This document shows, piece by piece, positions 1-7,789 of a stretch of 39,518 nt of DNA. Position 1 is the stretch's first letter. Each line of letters begins with the position of its first letter. The translations under genes and the position numbers were made by a program. Origin of the DNA: Streptomyces sp. IMTB 2501 (lineage in GTDB: Bacteria; Actinomycetota; Actinomycetes; Streptomycetales; Streptomycetaceae); assembly GCF_001953885.1 (NCBI RefSeq), contig NZ_MQUS01000032.1, positions 1-39,518 of the forward strand. The letters run 5' to 3'. The notes under the pieces were generated by a model. It ran no database searches, had not been told where the DNA came from, and worked only from the letters and a program-made list of their open reading frames with translations.

Positions 1-982
1 TCGGTGCCGAGCCGAAGAACTGGCCGTCCAGGTCGGCACCGGCGCGGATGCGGTGGTCGAGCTGCATGGAGGTGTCGACCGCCCCGCCGCCCAGCGAAGC
101 GCCGAACATCCCGATGCGGGACATGTCCACGGCGTGCGACAGCCCGGTGGGGAGCCTGGCGTGGTCGACGTCCGGGTTGTGGCCCTTGCTGATCGCGCCG
201 AGCTGGTTGATGACGAACCGGATGTCGGCCGCGCGCACGTTGAGCGTGTCGGAGGAGTGCGCGCCCGCCGGCATGGTGTTGACCTCGATCCGTCCGTCGG
301 GGAACTGCACCTCGTTGGCGTCGTGGGTGTGATCGACGGTGACGACGAGGTAGCCGCGGCTGGCGAGGTCCTCGGCGAGCGCGGTGCCCCTCATGCGGTC
401 CGAGTGCAGCCCGCTGGAGTACAGCAGGACGGGCAGCTTGCCGAGCTTGGTGTCGACCGGGGCGAGGACATGGCCCGCGGTCTTCGGCAACGTCACCTGT
501 TGTGGCGTCAGGCCCTGGGAGGCGAGGAAGTGGGCGCCGGAGACTGACGGCATCCACGGAGCCGCGTAGTGACCGCGGGTCGAGGCGGCCGGGTACCAGA
601 ACGACACCATCAGCTCGCGCGGCTTGCTGCCGGGCACGTACGGGTCCGTGCGGGACTTGTCGACGAGGTGCAGGCTGAACGTGCCCACGCCGTGGCGCCC
701 GGTCGGTGCGGGCAGGCTGAGCTGGAGAGCGGACGTGGCCGCGCGGGGTGTGACGGCTGCCGGACGGAGGGCCTTGTGCAGTGGCGGCGCCTCGTCGTGC
801 TGGGGCGCCCAGGGCGCGTCGTCCTTGTCGGGCGAGAACCCGGTGGCGGTGGGCTTGTTGGGCGTCTTCCCGGCGGCCATCGCCGGCGTCATCCCCGCAC
901 CCAGGGCGATGGCCAGCGTACCCGCCGTACCGACCGCTCGGGCGATCACTCTGCGACGGTGGCGCGGGCGGCGGTGTTTCAT
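1..982 (-). CDS. secreted alpha/beta hydrolase, PAF-acetylhydrolase-like (partial, 3' end outside window)
   Basis: The minus-strand frame is open from an ATG at 982 (MKHRRPRHRRRVIARAV...) to the window edge, about 327 residues. It starts with an Arg-rich stretch, a hydrophobic helix and AMA-type small residues, which reads as a Sec or Tat-like signal peptide, so the enzyme is probably exported. The mature part has the layout of platelet-activating-factor acetylhydrolase/dienelactone-hydrolase relatives: an oxyanion strand before LPVLLYSSGLHSD, a DHTHDANEV segment, and the nucleophile elbow GASLGGGA (GxSxGG) near the visible end. These families hydrolyse ester or lipid bonds with a Ser-Asp-His triad. 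The Asp and His would lie beyond the edge. Substrate cannot be told. It is transcribed away from the terpene locus and separated from it by about 440 bases. Confidence 0.85.
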   Translation of the reverse strand, partial: MKHRRPRHRRRVIARAVGTAGTLAIALGAGMTPAMAAGKTPNKPTATGFSPDKDDAPWAPQHDEAPPLHKALRPAAVTPRAATSALQLSLPAPTGRHGVGTFSLHLVDKSRTDPYVPGSKPRELMVSFWYPAASTRGHYAAPWMPSVSGAHFLASQGLTPQQVTLPKTAGHVLAPVDTKLGKLPVLLYSSGLHSDRMRGTALAEDLASRGYLVVTVDHTHDANEVQFPDGRIEVNTMPAGAHSSDTLNVRAADIRFVINQLGAISKGHNPDVDHARLPTGLSHAVDMSRIGMFGASLGGGAVDTSMQLDHRIRAGADLDGQFFGSAP

Positions 983-1422
983 GGGACCCCTTAGTTGTGC
1001 GGTGATCGAGGAACTGGCGATCGGCTGTCGTACGCCGTACCGCCGCAGTGGTCAACGGATTTCGGACCGTCAGCGTTCACCGCGGCAGCAGGCCGGACGA
1101 GCTGGTTGAACCATGCGACCATGTGGGATTCACCGATCATACGATTCTGCCCGCTGCCCCTCGCGCCGCGCGCACGAGTCGGCGAATTTCGGTGAGCCAG
1201 GCCACGAACTCGTGGGTGCCGCCGCGGAAGCGGTCTTCCTCTGCCGCCTGTTCAGAGGGTCGATCGCCTGTGCGTCGTCACGTGTCCGCTCCAGTCGGCG
1301 TCGGGCCGCTCCCGGAACCGGCTCCTCCGGGACGCGGCCCACGCGGGCAGGACTCGGCTCCGGCCTGCGCCTCCCCGGGCGAGAGGCGCGGCCGGTGGTC
1401 CGGAAGGGAGAGCCGAGGTGGC
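983..1422. other. intergenic stretch with a possible short coding relic
   Basis: No convincing complete gene is seen here. A minus-strand frame ending near 1130 carries a protein-like tail (FRGGTHEFVAWLTEIRRLV) after a stop upstream, which may be the last piece of a lost gene. I do not recognise its family. The part next to 982 must hold the promoter of the hydrolase. Confidence 0.3.
1367..1389 (-). terminator. hairpin downstream of the C-methyltransferase gene
   Basis: Arms GCGCCTC (1367-1373) and GAGGCGC (1383-1389) pair perfectly around a 9-base loop, about 35 bases past the methyltransferase stop codon. There is no U-tract, which is usual for Streptomyces terminators. Placement rather than strength is the main support. 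Confidence 0.4.
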
Positions 1423-2272
1423 TCAGACTCGGTCTGCCGCGATCAGCAGGTAGTGGAAGCTGCCCTCCTTGTATGCCGTCAGGAACGGGTCCTCGACGCC
1501 CGTGGCCAGCGAGGACCTGGCGCGCAGTTCCCAGTACGGGATGGTCGCGTCCGTGAGGTCGACGACGTTCATCGGGACGAGGCCGCTCGCGGCCATGGCC
1601 TTGAAGTAGGCGCTGCGCGGGTGGATGTTGCAGGTGTAGTGCTCGTCAATGCGGCTGACAGCCTTGGAGCGGCCACCCGTCACATCGTTGTAGCAGCCCG
1701 TGATGACGACGTAGCGGCCGCCGAAGGCCAGCTGGCGGGCGTGCTCGGCGAAGAGGTCGAACAGGTCCACGTACATGGTGGATTCGTTGTTCCAGATGCC
1801 CTGGAACGCACCGGTCGGCAGGCCGGTGTCCAGCATGTTGCGGAAGTGGTAGCGCACCTGGTCGTCCCCCCCGCTTACGGGCCTGGCCGCCGGCGAACTC
1901 CACCTGGGCCTCGGAGATGGAGACGCCGTCGACCTGGCAGCCGAAGCGGGCGTTGGCCATGATGCTGGTGCCACCGCGGCCGCAGCCGGCGTCCAGCAGG
2001 CGGTGGCCGGGGGCGATGGGGCCGAGGTGGTCGAGCAGGACGTCGGCCTGGGCCGACTCCAGGCGGTGGAGTTCGGCGATGATGCGCTCGTCGCGGGTGT
2101 CCTCGGGCCCGTCCAGGACGGAGGGGTCGTAGTCGCCGATCCCGTAGTGGTGATGGTAGAGGCCGTCGACGTCGCCCAGGCGCAGGTTGACCGGGTTCTT
2201 CTCGGCGTTCCAGTAGTCCGCCACGGACTTCTGGTACGCGGTGCGCAGGACGGGGGCAGGGGTGGTGGTCAT
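1423..2272 (-). pseudogene. gdpmt: geranyl diphosphate 2-C-methyltransferase with a +1 frameshift in a poly-G run
   Basis: This SAM-dependent enzyme methylates C2 of geranyl diphosphate to give 2-methyl-GPP, the substrate of the neighbouring 2-methylisoborneol synthase. Translation from ATG 2272 (AAGGAG ribosome site upstream) gives MTTTPAPVLRTAYQKSVADY, then the SAM motif LLDAGCGRGGTS and VDGVSISEAQVEFA. The frame is lost at about 1866-1872. The downstream half continues in another frame with NMLDTG, WNNESTMYVDLFDLFAEH, GGRYVVITGCYN and PYWELRA...YLLIAADRV, all hallmarks of this family. The coding strand has seven G residues after KR; six would restore one 282-residue protein, the usual length. 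It is either a true inactivating insertion or a homopolymer read error. The gene lies 30 bases after the synthase stop, evidently in one operon. Confidence 0.9.
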
Positions 2273-2302
2273 GGGAGTGGTGCTCCTTGCGGTGTGCGGA
2301 AG

Positions 2303-3478
2303 TCAGGATGTGGTGGAGGCGGAGGAGGTGTAACGCCGGCTGCCGCTGTGCCACGCCCGGTTGCCGCCCAGCCAGGCCCACACCCCCGCGAGGAAGCGGC
2401 GCAACTGGGGTGAGCCGGTCAGAACCAGGGCCGCCGCCTCCGTCTCGAAGGTGCGCACCAGCTCGTCGTGGATCGCCGCGCTCCGCTCGACCGCCTCGCG
2501 CGGCGTGCAGCGCTCCTCGGCGGCGATCACGGTCGGCAGGTTGAACTCCACGCTGTCCGAGTGGTGTTCCTTCGCCATCGAGTACAGGTCGTTGACGAGC
2601 GTGGCGGCCGTGGATGCCATGGTCACGGCGCGGCGGACGCGTGGATCGGCGTACTCGGCGGCGGGCAGTACGTAGCCGCCCACCACGTCGGTCATCGCGA
2701 CGCACGGGACGAAGCTGTTGATCTGACGGTGCGCCAGGTACTCCCAGACGGCGGGCATCCGGCCCTGCGAGCGCCAGGACCCCTCCTGGGAGTAGCCCAC
2801 GAACAGCACCGCGACCTCGTGGCGCAGCCGGGCCAGTTGGGACCAGTCCGCGTACCGGGCCAGGTGCGCCAATCCGGTGCGCAGGCCGGTCCGCACCGGG
2901 TCGTCCCGCATGGCCCGCTCGACGTCGGGGACGTAGCGGAGCGGAGGGTGGGCGGGGTCGATGGCCGCGTAGGCGATGCCGAGTTGCGCGCCGAGCAGTG
3001 CCGGCGAGGATCCCATCGTCTCGTCGTCGCAGTAGTAGTCGTCCGTGGCCCACTCCGCCAGGGCGCACTTGCCTGCGGCCAGCAGCCGGTCCGGGTCGTC
3101 GGTGTCGGGGTGCGCGAGCATCATCAGGCGTCCGAAGTCCGCCGCGCGGACGCGGTCGAGCCGCCCGGCGTAGAGGCCGATCTCCTCGGCCCATGCCAGC
3201 AGGAGGGCGTTGACCTCTTCGGCGAGCGCCGGGTCGTCGCGGAGAGCGGGCGGGCAGTACAGCTCGGGGACTCCGGTGCCCTCGACGTCCTTGCGCCTGG
3301 CGGTGATCCGGGCGGCCGAGGTGCCCAGCCCCGTCGGTCCGGTCGGCAGGGCGGGCGCCTTCGCCGGTCCCTCCGGGCGGACACCCTTGTGCTCGGCGAG
3401 CAGTGCGGCCACGAGTCGCGCCACGTCGTGGCGGGCCGTGGGCGCCGTGATCCGGCCCGGCCTGATGAACCCCGACAA
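2303..3478 (-). CDS. tpc: 2-methylisoborneol synthase
   Basis: Class I terpene cyclase that converts 2-methyl-GPP to the earthy odorant 2-methylisoborneol in the cytosol. The 391-residue frame shows the Asp-rich metal motif DDYYCDD (residues 146-152) and the NSE triad NDLYSMAKE (296-304). It also has the family block YLAHRQINSFVPC followed by TDVVGGYVLPA, and ends with WLGGNRAWH. Known homologues are about 440 residues with a long Pro-rich disordered N-terminus; here that region is short. No ATG is available: the frame closes at a stop near 3509-3511 and the first usable codon is TTG at 3478, a GTG at the 19th codon being an alternative. The catalytic domain is complete. The methyltransferase follows in the same operon; the cyclic-nucleotide-binding gene that commonly heads this operon in Streptomyces is absent. 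Confidence 0.93.
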   Translation of the reverse strand: MSGFIRPGRITAPTARHDVARLVAALLAEHKGVRPEGPAKAPALPTGPTGLGTSAARITARRKDVEGTGVPELYCPPALRDDPALAEEVNALLLAWAEEIGLYAGRLDRVRAADFGRLMMLAHPDTDDPDRLLAAGKCALAEWATDDYYCDDETMGSSPALLGAQLGIAYAAIDPAHPPLRYVPDVERAMRDDPVRTGLRTGLAHLARYADWSQLARLRHEVAVLFVGYSQEGSWRSQGRMPAVWEYLAHRQINSFVPCVAMTDVVGGYVLPAAEYADPRVRRAVTMASTAATLVNDLYSMAKEHHSDSVEFNLPTVIAAEERCTPREAVERSAAIHDELVRTFETEAAALVLTGSPQLRRFLAGVWAWLGGNRAWHSGSRRYTSSASTTS

Positions 3479-3605
3479 GCTCCGGCCCTGGATGAGAGGG
3501 CTGAAGGATCAACTGTGTGAGTATCCGAAGGAGCGCTAGGGGGAACCATGGGGGAACCCACAGGGGCAAGCATCCGGCAGGAAACGGCGTACGGAAGGAC
3601 TCGGC
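3479..3605. promoter_or_regulatory. divergent promoter region of the two terpene synthase genes
   Basis: This 127-base gap separates the start of the 2-methylisoborneol synthase (minus) from the trichodiene-synthase-like gene (plus), so both promoters must lie here. The plus-strand gene has the ribosome-site-like run GGAAGGA shortly before its GTG/ATG region at 3606. I see no clear operator palindrome. Confidence 0.5.
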
Positions 3606-4634
3606 GTGAACTCGACAGCCCGCCTCATGCTCAGGCAGCACCGGCCGCCCGGCATCGACACCCTCCACTACACCGCGCGGCGTGGCCTCGCTTCCGTTTC
3701 TGACCCTCGTCACCGCGCGATGGTCACCAGTGTGCTGTCTTCTGGTCTCGTCGACAGGATGATCGCCCTCAACGAGACCTTCGATCCGCCCGTCGACCTC
3801 ACGCAGGCCCGTGCCGACGCCGGTGTGCTGAACTCCGAGTTCGCGGCATTCGGCGTCGCCGTCCCCGATGCCACCACCGCCCATGTGACGCTGATGCGTG
3901 CCCTCATGGTGCCGATCGCCGACGACGCGCTCGCCCTCGCCGTCGATCGCATCTGGGTGTTCACCACCCGCATCGATGATGTGTGCTGCCGCGACCTCGC
4001 CGAGGCTGAAGCCGTTCTGCGGGGCGGCATGCTGCCGGAGGTGCCCGCATCGTCGCCGAACGCCCGGTACATCCGGCACATGTTCAACGAGATTGCGCGG
4101 TTCTGCGATCCGACGTTCCTCGCCGTCTTCAAGACCTTCTTCTACAACGCGATGACCGGCGTCGTCATGGAGGCCGAGTTCGCACCGGAGGCCTCCGACA
4201 AGATCGACAGCGACTTCGTCCGCGTGTTCAACGGCTTCTCCCAGTTCTGGTTCGTGTCACTTCAGTTCACCGACCCCTGCCTGAATGCCCACCGTGATCG
4301 GGCCTTCTGGTCGGCGGCGCTGAGTTCGTGTGTCACGTTTCTCAACGACGCCAACGACGTCCTGTCCTTCTACAAGGAGGCGGTGGACGGCGAGGACTTC
4401 ATCGCGAGCCGCATCTACCGCCGTTCGGTGAGCGAGAACATCCCCTACCTCGCCGCCTACCGTAGGTGCCTCGACAGCGGCCTGGCCGCCTACCACCGCA
4501 TCCTGGACCTCGCCACCGACGAGCAACGCCCGCACCTCGACCGCTACATGAGGGGCTTCACGTACTGGCACTTCCACTGTCGTCGCTACCGCTGGCACGA
4601 CATCTACCCTGGGCTCACCCCGATCGACATCTGA
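3606..4634 (+). CDS. trichodiene-synthase-like (TRI5-type) terpene cyclase
   Basis: A 342-residue class I terpene synthase. The metal-binding Asp motif is DDVCCRD (residues 124-130, after WVFTTRI). The NSE triad is NDVLSFYKE (250-258). Near the C-terminus WHFHCRRYRW (321-330) supplies the RY pair that contacts diphosphate. NDxxSFYKE together with RRYRWxDIY is closer to the fungal trichodiene synthase (TRI5) family than to ordinary bacterial sesquiterpene synthases, and the length of about 340 residues also fits. The expected reaction is ionisation of farnesyl (or possibly a methylated) diphosphate and cyclisation; the product cannot be read from sequence. It is transcribed divergently from the 2-methylisoborneol operon, sharing the gap at 3479-3605. 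Intact and with normal codon use. Confidence 0.85.
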   Translation: MNSTARLMLRQHRPPGIDTLHYTARRGLASVSDPRHRAMVTSVLSSGLVDRMIALNETFDPPVDLTQARADAGVLNSEFAAFGVAVPDATTAHVTLMRALMVPIADDALALAVDRIWVFTTRIDDVCCRDLAEAEAVLRGGMLPEVPASSPNARYIRHMFNEIARFCDPTFLAVFKTFFYNAMTGVVMEAEFAPEASDKIDSDFVRVFNGFSQFWFVSLQFTDPCLNAHRDRAFWSAALSSCVTFLNDANDVLSFYKEAVDGEDFIASRIYRRSVSENIPYLAAYRRCLDSGLAAYHRILDLATDEQRPHLDRYMRGFTYWHFHCRRYRWHDIYPGLTPIDI

Positions 4635-4657
4635 CCTGCCAGAGGGACGCCGCCGCG

Positions 4658-4930
4658 TCAGGTGGCCCCCGGTCGTCGGGATGGGTGTCCGTGGGTGTTT
4701 CGTAAGCGCGGCGGAAATGGCTGGTGTCGGCGAACCGCCGGCGTGCCGCGACTTCGGCGACGGTGTACGAGCTGCCGGGGTGGTCGAGTTCGCGGCGGGC
4801 GCCTCCGAGACGGCGCCGGCGTATGCAGGCCATGACGGTCTCGCCGCCGGCGAAGGCACGATGCAGGGTACGGACCGAGACGTTCAGCGCCTGGGCGATG
4901 ACGGCCGGGGTCAGGCCAAGGTCCCGCAGT
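4658..4930 (-). pseudogene. AraC-family regulator, C-terminal fossil
   Basis: On the minus strand one frame reads DLGLTPAVIAQALNVSVRTL followed by HRAFAGGETVMACIRRRRL, then ARRELDHPGSSYTVAEVAARRRFADTSHFRRAY. These are the two helix-turn-helix motifs of an AraC/XylS DNA-binding domain. The expected ending THGHPSRRPGAT is found in a second frame that stops at 4658, so there is a frameshift near 4705. The N-terminal sensing domain is missing and the upstream end abuts a fragment of an unrelated gene. It ends about 25 bases from the terpene synthase stop (convergent). Not functional as it stands. Confidence 0.7.
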
Positions 4931-5078
4931 CGGCATCCTTGCCCCGCCGGTCGACCGCGACCTGTGCGAACGTCTCCGCATCCTCGGCCCAGAACGTCGC
5001 CGTCTGGTAGATGGGCGGTGCCACGGCACGGCTGGGGTGAACGCCGCGATCGGCGTGAAGGGCCACCGTGCTGCCTCG
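4931..5078 (-). pseudogene. Cys/Met PLP-dependent gamma-lyase, N-terminal fossil
   Basis: The minus strand encodes STVALHADRGVHPSRAVAPP followed by IYQTATFWAEDAETFAQV and then loses homology. This is the conserved start of the cystathionine/methionine gamma-lyase family (xxHxGxxxxxxxxAVxPPIYQTxTF). Everything after about 50 residues, including the PLP lysine, is gone, and the frame runs into the AraC fossil. It is arranged head-to-head with the Lrp fossil, the usual layout of methionine gamma-lyase and its Lrp-type regulator in streptomycetes. Confidence 0.6.
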
Positions 5079-5574
5079 CCGCCCGCGTCGGCCTGTCCCC
5101 GTCGCCCTGCCTGCGGCGCGTGCGCCAGCTGGAGGAAGCCGGGGTGATCCGCGGCTGTCAGGCGCTGATCGATCCCCCGCGGTCGGCCGCGGCCTGCGGG
5201 GGTTCGCCGGTGTCCGGCTGGTGCGGCACACCCGTGCGGACGTGGTCGCGTTCGAGCGTGCGGTCACCCGGCTGCCCTAGGTGGTCCACGGCCGCCACGT
5301 CACCGGCAACTACGACTATTTGCTCCAGGTAGAAATCGCCGATCTGCCCGCATTTGAGAACTTCCGCTCCAACCGGTTGGCCGACCTCCCCGGCGTGGCC
5401 ATGGTGGCCAAGAGCGCGGGGCCGACCGCGGTCACGCACGTCGAGACGGTGGCGGCCGCGAGGGCTCCGGGCCGGCGGATCGATCGCGGGTTCCGATTCC
5501 GCGGCGGGTCAGTGGTGCCCGACGGCAGCGGTGATGAAGTGCTGCACCGCTGCCGCGTACAGGTCCGGACGTAG
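5069..5574 (+). pseudogene. Lrp/AsnC-family regulator, broken
   Basis: The helix-turn-helix LAARVGLSPSPCLRRVRQLE followed by EAGVIRGCQALID is read in one frame. After a shift near 5170 the ligand-binding part FAGVRLVRHTRADVVAFERA with VTRLP is read in another. An in-frame TAG at 5278-5280 replaces the Glu expected in LPEVV, and the frame then continues as VVHGRHVTGNYDYLLQVEIA, the RAM domain signature, to FRSNRLADLPGVAMVAKS. The first helix is also missing. With one frameshift, one nonsense codon and a 5' truncation this is a genuine pseudogene. It would have regulated the divergent PLP lyase whose fossil lies at 4931-5078. Confidence 0.75.
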
Positions 5575-5645
5575 TACGGCGAATACCGCGGCCACCGCCG
5601 CAACGGTCAGCCACCACAGCTCCCCGCGGCCGTGCGGTCGACGGC

Positions 5646-6887
5646 TCACCGTACGACCTCCGCGGCCCTCGTGGCCTGGGCCAGCAGCCACTCCAGCGGC
5701 CCGCGCCGGAAGAAGCGGGACCAGAGCGTCGCGAACACCATGACGGCGACGATGAAGCCGAGAAGGACGTACAGCGGGGAGCCGGGCAGTTCCTCGATGC
5801 CGAGGAACTGGATGCCGACGACGTGGAGGACGTACGCGGTCAGGGACATCGACCCGACCGCGATGACCGGCCGAGCGAGTCGGCGGAAGCGCGGCACGGC
5901 GTCGACCGCGGCGACGCAGGCCGCCAGGACCACGATCGCCACCCCGGTGTTGGCCAGGATCGAGAAGGTCGTCTCACTGTGCGGCGAGGCCACCAGAAGC
6001 CCGGCCGGAGTGCTGCCGTCGGGGTAGCCCCAGGCGTCGGACCACCAGGCGGACGCGGCGGATCCTCCCTCGCCCCAGCCGCCGGCGCTCAGCTTCGACA
6101 GGGCGCCGGGGACCAGGTTCAGGGCCAGCCAGGAGCCGCCGTAGCCGAGTACGGCGAGACACACGCCGGTGATCGCGAGGCGTGTGCGGACGACGGTGGC
6201 AGCCAGGTCGAGGCGGGCCACCGCCATGCCGGCGATGACGAAGGGGATCCAGGTCAGGGCCGGATAGCTGCCCGTGAAGAGAAGCGAGACGATGCCGTCG
6301 GCGTACGCGGGCCAGGCCCAGACGCCGTCGGCGCCGTCTGCGGGGAGCGCGTACTGGATGACGTACAGGAGTTGCGGCAGCACCAGGGCACTGGCTGCGG
6401 CGATGACGGCCAGCGGGCGGGCGCCGAGCCGGTACAGCGGCAGGACGAGCAGGAAGTACAGGCCGTAGAAGGCGAGGATCACCTCGACCGGGGTGCCGCT
6501 CATGGTCAGCGCGGTGCCCAGCACCAGCAGGACGAGCGCACGGATCACCACCTTGGCGACCGCCTGACGGCCCGCCAGGCCCGTCTTGGGGGTACGGCGG
6601 CCGGTGATCAGCATGATCGAGAAACCGGCCAGGAAGGCGAAGAGCGCGGAGGCGCGGCCGTGCGCCAGTTCCATCAGGTGCCCGGTGACACCGCCCCGGG
6701 ACGGGTCGGGGCCGACGTGGGCCGCGTACATCCCGAAGACCGCGAGGCCCCGGGCCAGGTCCACGCCTATCAGGCGGCCGACCGGAACTCGTCGGCTCTC
6801 GGGAGCCTTGGACGGGTGGTTCTCCGCTGCCCCCGACGGGGCGCCGACAGGCACCGTGAGCGCCGTGTCGTCTGCGTTGTGGGTCAT
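5646..6887 (-). CDS. multipass membrane protein, DUF1624/DUF418 acyltransferase-like
   Basis: The 413-residue product from ATG 6887 opens with a cytosolic tail and then RLIGVDLARGLAVFGMYAAH, the signature of the heparan-alpha-glucosaminide N-acetyltransferase-like (DUF1624) domain. About ten hydrophobic helices follow. The C-terminal part (TFSILANTGVAIVVL ... VGSMSLTAYVLHVVG ... WSRFFRRGPLEWLL) is typical of DUF418. Such proteins are thought to move acyl groups across the membrane onto extracellular sugars or lipids, but few have known substrates. GGAG lies just before ATG 6887; an in-frame TTG at 6911 is the alternative start. The preceding minus-strand gene is closed off by a strong terminator, so this gene probably has its own promoter in the short gap. 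Confidence 0.8.
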   Translation of the reverse strand: MTHNADDTALTVPVGAPSGAAENHPSKAPESRRVPVGRLIGVDLARGLAVFGMYAAHVGPDPSRGGVTGHLMELAHGRASALFAFLAGFSIMLITGRRTPKTGLAGRQAVAKVVIRALVLLVLGTALTMSGTPVEVILAFYGLYFLLVLPLYRLGARPLAVIAAASALVLPQLLYVIQYALPADGADGVWAWPAYADGIVSLLFTGSYPALTWIPFVIAGMAVARLDLAATVVRTRLAITGVCLAVLGYGGSWLALNLVPGALSKLSAGGWGEGGSAASAWWSDAWGYPDGSTPAGLLVASPHSETTFSILANTGVAIVVLAACVAAVDAVPRFRRLARPVIAVGSMSLTAYVLHVVGIQFLGIEELPGSPLYVLLGFIVAVMVFATLWSRFFRRGPLEWLLAQATRAAEVVR

Positions 6888-6937
6888 GATCTCCAGGCTG
6901 GCGATCAACACGGGCCAGGAGTATCCGGCGACTGTCC

Positions 6938-6969
6938 GGTCCTACCCCGCCACCCGGCGGGGTAGGACC
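6938..6969 (-). terminator. strong terminator hairpin
   Basis: Perfect 14-bp stem GGTCCTACCCCGCC / GGCGGGGTAGGACC with a four-base loop (ACCC). It sits about 30 bases past the stop of the membrane-protein gene at 7000-7509 and before the next minus-strand gene. The symmetric stem could stop transcription in either direction. Confidence 0.85.
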
Positions 6970-6999
6970 CTGACGGGGACCCGAGGGCGGTGTCATGTG

Positions 7000-7509
7000 C
7001 TACTTGATGAGCGCGTTGGCGACCACGACGATCACGCCCAGTAGTGCGTCCGCACAGCCGACCGCCAGGGCCGAGCGCCAGGTACGGCCCGATGCGCGGG
7101 CGGCGGACAGACCCCAGGCGAAGAGCAGGGCGATGTTGAAACCGAAGGCCACGTACTCGATGCCCGCGGAGCGCCACCAGCCCCAGCCCGCGCCGAGCAG
7201 CATCACCGTCGTGGGCAGGGTGGCCACGAGGAGGGGCCATTCGCCGGCCAGCACACACAGCGCGCCGCGCACACCCGGACAGGATCCGTCGCCGCGCCGG
7301 GCGATGAGGTGCGCGTACCCGTGGGCGAGGGCCGAGGCGACGGCGGTGATCAGCAGCCACCGGGCGTCGTACAGCCGCGCGTCGCGTGCCGTCTCGCCGT
7401 ACCGCGTGAGCGCGGCGACCATCGAGCTGGCCAGTACGGCCCCGTACACACCTCCGAACAGCACGTTCGGCTGTGCCGCGACACGTCGAAGGGCAGGGGG
7501 GATGCGCAT
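7000..7509 (-). CDS. small integral membrane protein of unknown function
   Basis: Starts at ATG 7509 behind an AGGAAG ribosome site and encodes 169 residues: MRIPPALRRVAAQPNVLFGG, then about five hydrophobic segments (VYGAVLASSMVAALTRYG; WLLITAVASALAHGYAHLI; GALCVLAGEWPLLVATLPTT; IEYVAFGFNIALLFAWGLSA; SALAVGCADALLGVIVVVAN). A His/Tyr-containing helix (AHGYAHLI) is the only polar feature inside the membrane. I do not recognise a named family. The gene is divergent from the response regulator gene across a gap of about 215-280 bases and may be one of its targets; that link is inference. Confidence 0.75.
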   Translation of the reverse strand: MRIPPALRRVAAQPNVLFGGVYGAVLASSMVAALTRYGETARDARLYDARWLLITAVASALAHGYAHLIARRGDGSCPGVRGALCVLAGEWPLLVATLPTTVMLLGAGWGWWRSAGIEYVAFGFNIALLFAWGLSAARASGRTWRSALAVGCADALLGVIVVVANALIK

Positions 7510-7789
7510 GGGAAGCTTCCTCGGGACTGGGGGTGCCGGGCCGGAGCGGCCCGGCACCAAGGACAGCCGGTGCGATCCCGACGCCGCCATCCCTCGCCCG
7601 TCCGGAACCACCCCGTCCGTGGGTCCGGGGCTCCCCCCCGTCCGGCTGGAACCCTCCCCCCGACCGGCGGGAACGTCTGGCCACCCCGCTTCGGACGGCC
7701 GGCCCCGGTCTACGGTCGGAACGGTGACAATCGACATCGACGTACGGCGGCCGGAGCCGTACGCACAGGGACGGCGAGGCGGGACGCGC
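7510..7789. promoter_or_regulatory. divergent control region before the response-regulator gene
   Basis: The region separates the membrane-protein gene from the two-component operon. A TACGGT box at 7711-7716 lies 7 bases before an in-frame GTG at 7724, resembling a leaderless streptomycete promoter. If that is used, the regulator gains 22 residues at its N-terminus. No clear palindromic operator is seen. Confidence 0.35.

Noticed and set aside
2468..3520. Plus-strand 350-codon frame antisense to 2-methylisoborneol synthase
   Set aside because: Composition is that of an antisense shadow and no domain is visible.
1875..4079. A minus-strand open frame of 734 codons covering the methyltransferase and synthase genes
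   Set aside because: It is an Arg/Pro/Gly-rich shadow frame produced by GC bias; the real genes are read in other frames with full family motifs.
5823..6965. Plus-strand 380-codon frame opposite the acyltransferase-like membrane protein
   Set aside because: Antisense shadow rich in Gly/Arg/Asp with no motif; the minus-strand frame has clear membrane helices and a family signature.
6995..7789. A long N-terminal extension of the response regulator
   Set aside because: It is antisense to the membrane-protein gene and has no domain; the receiver domain begins at 7790.
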